Positions 31,207-35,999 of a stretch of DNA of 35,999 nucleotides are shown in pieces. Where the stretch lies: assembly GCA_030765805.1 (NCBI GenBank), contig JAVCDH010000011.1:1-35999 (forward strand), in the 5' to 3' direction. This stretch comes from Candidatus Euphemobacter frigidus (GTDB lineage: Bacteria; Auribacterota; Erginobacteria; Erginobacterales; Erginobacteraceae). Below the pieces are notes generated by a model that was given only the letters and a program-made list of their open reading frames with translations, did not search any database and was not told where the DNA came from. Every line of letters begins with the position of its first letter. The first letter of the stretch is position 1. Position numbers and translations under genes: made by a program.

Positions 31207-33906
31207 CTACCTGGTGGCTGGGATATCACCCAACCTGCCATAGTAACAGCGGGTGAAATCTCGAACAGCCCATAAGCCGCTCTCCGGCCGGAAGAGAGCG
31301 ATATCATCGAGGCCGTTTCCGGTGAAGTCTCCGGGCACGGGCGTATCCCCCGACCTGCCAAAGTAGATACGGGTATGTCCCAGGACCGCCCAGAGGCAGG
31401 AAGACGGCCGGAAGATCCCGGCGGCCCAGGTCCCGTCCCCGTCGTAGTCGCCCGGAACGACCGTGTCTCCGGCACCTCCAAAGTAGATCCGGCTGACCCC
31501 CCGCAACGCCCAGAGGCCGGAATCGGGCCGGAAGAGAGCGATCCCGGCGCTGCCATCCCCATCATAATCTCCCGGTACCGGGAGATCGCCCAATCCCCCG
31601 AAGTAGGCCCGGGTAATCCCCTTGATCGCCCAGAGGCCGGCGGATGCCCTGAATATCCCCGGATCGCACTGACCGTCTCCATTGTAATCTCCGGGGACCG
31701 GACAGTCGGTCGCGCTACCGATGTATGCCCGGGTGACATGCCTGATCGCCCAGAGGCCCGTGTCCCTCCGGAAGAGGGCGATATCGGTGGTCCCGTCACC
31801 GTCATAGTCCCCGGGGACCGGCCGGTCGGTTGATGAACCGAAGTAGAGACGGGTCACCGAGCGTACCGCCCAGAGGCCCGTGTCCCTCCGGAAGACGGCA
31901 AGATCATCGGTCCCGTCCCCGTCATAATCCCCGGAATCGATAGTTGTAACGTTTGCGGACTCGATAATTTCCGCCAGTTCCGCGCGAGCCGTTTCCCAGT
32001 CGTCCGGGTCGATCGACCAGCTGATATCGGTCCGCACCCAGGTCGGATCGCCCGGGTCATCGACGCCATATTCCCAGAGGACCTTGGGGACCATCTCCTC
32101 AACGATCCGGGCAACCCGTCCCGGAGCTATTGCCGCCGCCATCGTCAGATAGTCCATGTCCTGGATGCCGCGGCGCCAGTGCTTGAGCCGGAGACTGGCG
32201 AAGGGTCCCTTCACGCCATAGGACTCCGCGGGGAAGACCAGGTCCGTACCGGGATAGAAGAGGACCCCGTCCCCATTGCCGTAGTTCCAGCCGGTCTCGC
32301 CCAGGACCTGGTCGTAGCCGCTGTGGCCTCCGAAGGTGTGGGCCGATTGGAAGACATTGGTCTGCCCGGTCCCTCCCTGAAAGTTGTCGTAGTAGGTGGA
32401 CTCCCAGTAGAACCAGCGCTCGACCCGCTTCTTGAACTGGGCCCAGGCCGCCACCCGCGGGCTTACCCCGTCGTCCTCGATGGCCATGGAGCCGACATTG
32501 GGCCGGTAGGCCGCGTACATCCAGAGGCGGTGGTCGGGGGAGGAGAGAAGGCTGTCGGCGGCGTTCTGGAAGTCGGCGGTGACGCCGGTGGCCGTCCCCG
32601 AGTCCGGTATGTCGAGGCTCGGGGTCTGGTTGACCCCATCGACAAGAGAGAGGGTGGCGAGCGAGAGGATCTGCCGGCCGGGGCCCGGGTTGGCGTTTAT
32701 CCACCGCGCCCACTGCTCGATCCGCGGGAAGTCGCTCGATTCGTCGATCAGGTAGAGGAAGCAGTCCACGGGCGTAGTAAAAGTCCGGGCGTTGAACCAG
32801 TTCGCCCAGGCGTCGGTATTCGACCACATCTCCGCCTGCCCTCCGGCCGACCAGGGCCAGGAGCCGTAGGTACCGATGGAATAGACATTATTCCCGGTAC
32901 CCACACCGGGACCTTGATAGCCGCGCGGCGGAGTGAAGAGTTCTCCGTTCAACCGGGCGGTCCAGGCCTCATCCATCCGGTCGGGCGGCTGATACCCGGC
33001 GATCAAGGAGACCCGGTGACGATGGGCAAGCTGAAAGTGACGGTCGGTAACCAGGAGTGATTGCTGATAGAGGGGGGTGCCCGGCGCGGGGTACTCCGTC
33101 CCCAGATACCGGAGATTGATATTCTCGGTGCTGACATAGAGCATCGTCCGTCCGCTCGGGAGATCGGGGAGAATGAAGTTGCGGACGGTTAAGTCCACCG
33201 GGATTCGGCGGATCGCGGCGTCGCCCTCGGCAATGGAGACCGTGCCGGTGTAGAGACCGGCGGGCGTGTCTTTCGGGATAAAGATATCGACCCAGATGCT
33301 CTGATTCCGTCTCGCCGGTATATCGAAGCTGGGGACCAGTTCCAGAGGAACGGCGATATCGGGGTAGAGCTTGTTATGGTCGGGTCGGTCGAGCCAGGTC
33401 CCGCTCCCCTCCCCCTCCCCGCTCCAGGGGCGCCGGAACCGTTCCGGGATATGCCGTTCATCATAGGATTCGTAGGAGAGACGGCTCAGGCCTTTGATCT
33501 CCAGGTAGCGGATATAGAAGAGTTCGATCTCCCTCCCGGTCCAGTCAAAGACCCCGTCACCGGTGGCGGACGCCGAGCCGATGGCGGCTCCTCCCGGCCC
33601 GGCCAGCAGGTTGAAAGATACCGTGACGGCATGAGCCGCCGCCGTGGCCGTTTCCAGACAGAGATTGAACGCCACAACCTCGTTTTTAGCCCCGGAGAGG
33701 ATGATCCGGCTGCCATCCCAGACGGAGTTGACAACGCTCCGCGGATCGGAGGAAGCGCGGAGTTCATCCCGGGTTACTTTGTCCTGCCCGTTGTTGGCCC
33801 AGACGGCTGAGATGGCGGGTGGAGGCGTGGGCGTCTGGGCCCAAACCGGACGCAAGAAGACACCGGCAGATAGAATCAAAATAATCGAGAAGAAATAATT
33901 CTTCAT
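31207..33906 (-). CDS. Secreted GH123/DUF4091-like protein with six C-terminal FG-GAP-like repeats
   Basis: 899 residues. A signal peptide (about 1-24, ending WAQ) is followed by a Pro/Thr linker, beta-sandwich regions and a GH123-like barrel with an Asp-Glu pair near residue 387 (YLIDESSDF), as in GH123 N-acetylhexosaminidases. A DUF4091-type domain follows ([31 protein letters not shown]). The tail is six 40-residue repeats. I start at the Met coded at 33906, which begins the signal peptide; an in-frame start 96 bases upstream would bury it behind a 32-residue Ser/Gly leader. It probably acts on glycans outside the cell, with the repeats as a calcium-stabilised binding or propeller module. 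Substrate and cell-surface attachment are unknown. Confidence 0.8.
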   Translation of the reverse strand: MKNYFFSIILILSAGVFLRPVWAQTPTPPPAISAVWANNGQDKVTRDELRASSDPRSVVNSVWDGSRIILSGAKNEVVAFNLCLETATAAAHAVTVSFNLLAGPGGAAIGSASATGDGVFDWTGREIELFYIRYLEIKGLSRLSYESYDERHIPERFRRPWSGEGEGSGTWLDRPDHNKLYPDIAVPLELVPSFDIPARRNQSIWVDIFIPKDTPAGLYTGTVSIAEGDAAIRRIPVDLTVRNFILPDLPSGRTMLYVSTENINLRYLGTEYPAPGTPLYQQSLLVTDRHFQLAHRHRVSLIAGYQPPDRMDEAWTARLNGELFTPPRGYQGPGVGTGNNVYSIGTYGSWPWSAGGQAEMWSNTDAWANWFNARTFTTPVDCFLYLIDESSDFPRIEQWARWINANPGPGRQILSLATLSLVDGVNQTPSLDIPDSGTATGVTADFQNAADSLLSSPDHRLWMYAAYRPNVGSMAIEDDGVSPRVAAWAQFKKRVERWFYWESTYYDNFQGGTGQTNVFQSAHTFGGHSGYDQVLGETGWNYGNGDGVLFYPGTDLVFPAESYGVKGPFASLRLKHWRRGIQDMDYLTMAAAIAPGRVARIVEEMVPKVLWEYGVDDPGDPTWVRTDISWSIDPDDWETARAELAEIIESANVTTIDSGDYDGDGTDDLAVFRRDTGLWAVRSVTRLYFGSSTDRPVPGDYDGDGTTDIALFRRDTGLWAIRHVTRAYIGSATDCPVPGDYNGDGQCDPGIFRASAGLWAIKGITRAYFGGLGDLPVPGDYDGDGSAGIALFRPDSGLWALRGVSRIYFGGAGDTVVPGDYDGDGTWAAGIFRPSSCLWAVLGHTRIYFGRSGDTPVPGDFTGNGLDDIALFRPESGLWAVRDFTRCYYGRLGDIPATR
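31210..31935 (-). repeat. Six tandem 120-base repeats (coding)
   Basis: Within the gene at 31207-33906 six units of 40 codons follow the pattern GDYDGDG-x5-(ALF or GIF)-R-x3-GLWA-x6-R-x-YFG-x4-D-x-PVP. DxDxDG loops suggest calcium binding. Units 1, 2, 4 and 6 carry ALFR or AVFR, while 3 and 5 carry GIFR. The last unit is degenerate (GDFTGNG) and ends with the stop. The broken fragment at 27706-28044 contains related units. Confidence 0.88.
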
Positions 33907-34074
33907 TCTACTAAAATATAGCACGCCTGCTCCGCTCCCGCCAGAGGGGGAGAAGATAAGGAGGCGGACTGCGGCCGGAGATGAGGGGGTTGTTGATTTC
34001 AAGCTTGAGTATTCTGCCGGAGTTATTCAGAATAGTAACGGATTATTAGCATTATGTAAAAAGGATGATATTTA

Positions 34075-35235
34075 ATGTCTTCATCGGAACATCAATATGT
34101 CTATATCGACAGCGAAGACGCTCTGCGCGTGCTTATCGAGCGGGTGGAGGCCACCCGCAGGGTCGCGCTCGACACGGAAGCGGACAGCCTGCACAACTAC
34201 TATGAGAAGGTCTGCCTGATCCAGCTGGCAGTGGCCGGGGAGAACTACATAGTGGATCCCCTGGCAGGCTTGGACCTGTCGCGTTTTTTCAAAGCTCTGG
34301 AAAAAAAACAGATCATCCTTCACGGCGCGGACTACGACCTGAGAATGCTTCGTTCTTCTTTCCATTTTCAGCCCGAAGGCCGGATCTTCGACACCATGCT
34401 TGCCGCCCAGCTCCTGGGGCATGAGCGTCTCGGACTGGCCGCGTTGGTGAAGCATTTTTTCGATGTAACCCTGACCAAGCACGGGCAGAAGTTCAACTGG
34501 TCCCTGCGGCCTCTGCCTTTGGCAAAGCTCGTCTATGCCAGTGATGATACCCGCTACCTCGAACCTCTGGCGGATTATCTGCTCGAGGGGCTGCGCGAAT
34601 TGGGCCGGGAGGAATGGCACCGGGAGACGTGCGACGCCCTGGTGCTATCCACCCGGAAGGACCGGGCACCGGGAGATCCCGAGGATATCTGGCGGATCAA
34701 GGGCCTGAAATCGTTCAGCCGGAAGGAACTGGCCTTTGTCCGGAGCCTGTGGCACTGGAGAGAGAAAGAAGCGCAGAAAACGAACACCCCCCCATTCAAG
34801 ATCATGGGCAACGCGCTCCTCCAGGAAGTTGCCCTCTGGATTCACTCGCATCCCGAACAGACGGTGGATCGAGGGCCGAAGCTGCCGCGTAACTGCAAAG
34901 GGAAGAGAATGGACGCGCTCAATAAAGCGGTCCGGGTAGCGCGGAGTCTGCCCGAAGATCAGTGGCCCGCTCTCAAGAGAAAGAAGGGGCGGCAGTACGT
35001 TCCGTTTTCGACGCGGGAGATCGCACAGTTGGACGCGCTCCGCTCCGCCTGTTCCAGGATCGCCGCGAAGCTGGGCATAACCGCCTCCGTGCTGGCCCCC
35101 CGGTCCTCACTCGAAGCCATCGTCAGGGAGAAGCCCGGGACCATGGAAGAGATCATGCGGAGCGGGCGGATTACGCGCTGGCAGGCCGGGCTGCTGGCTC
35201 CCGACATTGAGAGAGTTCTTAAGTGCCTTAAGTGA
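34075..35235 (+). CDS. rnd: Ribonuclease D
   Basis: 386 residues. A DEDDy 3'-5' exoribonuclease with Asp33 and Glu35 in ALDTEAD, Asp88 in HGADYDLRML, and Tyr154-x3-Asp158 in YASDDTRYL, all catalytic positions filled. Two helical HRDC-type regions follow (about 205-290 and 300-380). RNase D trims tRNA and other stable RNA 3' ends. ATG 34075 is preceded by GGATG in an A+T-rich leader, divergent from the repeat-protein gene. The start, spacing and length agree with the family. A short direct repeat overlaps its stop codon. Confidence 0.93.
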   Translation: MSSSEHQYVYIDSEDALRVLIERVEATRRVALDTEADSLHNYYEKVCLIQLAVAGENYIVDPLAGLDLSRFFKALEKKQIILHGADYDLRMLRSSFHFQPEGRIFDTMLAAQLLGHERLGLAALVKHFFDVTLTKHGQKFNWSLRPLPLAKLVYASDDTRYLEPLADYLLEGLRELGREEWHRETCDALVLSTRKDRAPGDPEDIWRIKGLKSFSRKELAFVRSLWHWREKEAQKTNTPPFKIMGNALLQEVALWIHSHPEQTVDRGPKLPRNCKGKRMDALNKAVRVARSLPEDQWPALKRKKGRQYVPFSTREIAQLDALRSACSRIAAKLGITASVLAPRSSLEAIVREKPGTMEEIMRSGRITRWQAGLLAPDIERVLKCLK

Positions 35236-35311
35236 CTAAAGTGAACTAAAGTGAACTGCCGACTTCGCCAAAGTAGCCTCAGGCTACGACGGCTGAAAAA
35301 GTGACTAAAGT
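35230..35311 (+). repeat. Direct repeats flanking a short hairpin
   Basis: AAGTGACTAAAGT occurs at 35230-35242 and again at 35299-35311, with a tandem TAAAGTGAAC pair at 35237-35256. Between them GCCG...CGGC (35258-35261/35290-35293) encloses GTAGCCT-C-AGGCTAC (35273-35287). The two 13-base copies resemble target-site or slippage duplications around a small palindromic insert. No T-run follows, so it is not an intrinsic terminator on the plus strand. Confidence 0.6.
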
Positions 35312-35350
35312 TAAAAATTACTCGTCGCCACCGATCAAAGGAGGCAACAC

Positions 35351-35999
35351 ATGTCATTGAAGAGATGGTTGGTTATTTTCCTGATCCTCGGCCTCTCCGC
35401 CGAATTTTCGGGACCGACGGTCAGAGGCGAGACGGGAGCGGTCAAAAGATACGAAGGCGGATACCGAACGGACAAAAACGGCTGGGTCCATCTTCACATT
35501 GAAGGGGAACCTTTTGAGCGCGGCGTCCAGTACGGCGTTCTCCTGGCGCCCGAGCTCAAGGCGGCGGTTCACGACATCAAGCATGTGACCTTTATCGACA
35601 CGGGGAAAGAGTGGTCCTTCTTCGTTCAGGCGGCGGAGGATCTGTTCACGCCTCAGGTGCCCGAGGAGTACATGGAGGAGATCAAGGGGATCGCCACCGG
35701 CGCTCAAAAAGCCGGGCTGGAGATGACCTGGCAGGAAGTCCTGGCTCTGAACGCTTATGAGGAGATCTTCGATTACTGGTGGCCGGCCGCGAAGAGCCAG
35801 TACAAGTACTCCCCCACCGGCGCCGCGCTGAGCGGCCACTGCAGCGCTTTCATCGCCGGCGGCGACGCCACCCGGGACGGCGGCATCGTCATCGCCCACA
35901 ACGACTGGTCGAGTTATGTCATCGGCCAATCATACAATATCCTGCTGGATATAGTTCCTTCCGAGGGGCAACGGATCTTCATGCAGACAAAACCGGGCC
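35351..35999 (+). CDS. C45/phospholipase-B-like Ntn hydrolase, secreted (3' end outside window)
   Basis: 216 residues are visible and the frame is still open at the window end. A signal peptide (about 1-30) starts LKRWLVIFLILGLS. The mature part has HIEGEPFERGVQYGVLLAPEL, which is characteristic of the C45 acyltransferase/phospholipase-B-like fold, and SGHCSAFIAGGDATRDGGIVIAHNDW, in which the Cys is the expected autocatalytic nucleophile of an N-terminal-nucleophile hydrolase. GGAGG six bases ahead of ATG 35351 supports the start. Relatives hydrolyse amide bonds in lipids, peptides or beta-lactam precursors, so the substrate cannot be named. Confidence 0.78.
   Translation, partial: MSLKRWLVIFLILGLSAEFSGPTVRGETGAVKRYEGGYRTDKNGWVHLHIEGEPFERGVQYGVLLAPELKAAVHDIKHVTFIDTGKEWSFFVQAAEDLFTPQVPEEYMEEIKGIATGAQKAGLEMTWQEVLALNAYEEIFDYWWPAAKSQYKYSPTGAALSGHCSAFIAGGDATRDGGIVIAHNDWSSYVIGQSYNILLDIVPSEGQRIFMQTKPG

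Noticed and set aside
31210..31935. Regular 120-base repeats as a possible CRISPR array
   Set aside because: They are coding, in frame, too long per unit and have no spacer-repeat alternation.
35258..35293. Hairpin after rnd as an intrinsic terminator
   Set aside because: It is followed by GCTGAAAAAGTG rather than a T-run on either strand.

Overview
The window looks like a piece of chromosome from an uncultured Gram-negative bacterium of the PVC superphylum (an Omnitrophota-, Auribacterota- or Ureabacteria-like lineage; I cannot resolve which). The best marker is a 51-residue small basic protein of the Chlamydiae/Verrucomicrobia type (15827-15982). An Rnf complex in C-D-G-E-A-B order, periplasmic and lipoprotein signals, and a giant GH123/DUF4091 protein with FG-GAP-like repeats fit that picture. 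Genes are tightly packed, often with 4-base ATGA overlaps. No tRNA, rRNA, CRISPR array or intact transposon is visible.

Layout. (1) 1-3700 (+): three consecutive SPFH/band-7 genes. The first is an in-frame fusion of a cation diffusion facilitator (CDF) metal-transporter domain to an HflK-like domain; an HflC-like and a second HflK-like gene follow. (2) 3701-7186 (+): a sigma-70-like promoter, a molybdenum/tungsten-cofactor-type riboswitch with an intrinsic terminator, then the molybdate/tungstate ABC transporter wtpABC and a MOSC-domain gene. (3) 7346-15982 (-): small basic protein, SH3-domain protein, rnfC-D-G-E, a repeat island, rnfA-B, folE, a second RnfC/PduS-like iron-sulfur flavoprotein and a small lipoprotein. 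(4) 16115-22434 (-): ECF sigma factor, zinc-finger anti-sigma factor, secreted coiled-coil protein, M20 peptidase, YchF, PP-loop ATPase, and a HEAT-thioredoxin-TPR protein. (5) 22652-27598 (+): DHH phosphoesterase, membrane protein, PPC/DUF296 protein, HisF, XdhC-like protein and a class I/II aminotransferase. (6) 27640-31206: a disturbed segment with a broken 3' end of an FG-GAP repeat gene abutting, at about 28045, the C-terminal third of gatA, then intact gatB and a convergent MNT-HEPN pair. (7) 31207-33906 (-): an 899-residue secreted GH123/DUF4091 protein ending in six 40-residue repeats. (8) 34075-35999 (+): RNase D and the start of a secreted C45/phospholipase-B-like Ntn hydrolase that runs off the window.

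How the parts fit. Region 2 is a molybdenum/tungsten supply module that probably senses its own cofactor; MOSC and the XdhC-like protein at 25685 belong to the same metal economy. Region 3 couples ferredoxin and NAD through an ion-pumping membrane complex. Region 4 begins with an envelope-stress-type regulatory triad. Region 1 is the least conventional part: a metal transporter covalently joined to a subunit of an HflKC-like membrane cage, with two further cage-type subunits encoded beside it. Region 6 is either a real rearrangement scar or an assembly join and should be checked before gatA is declared lost.
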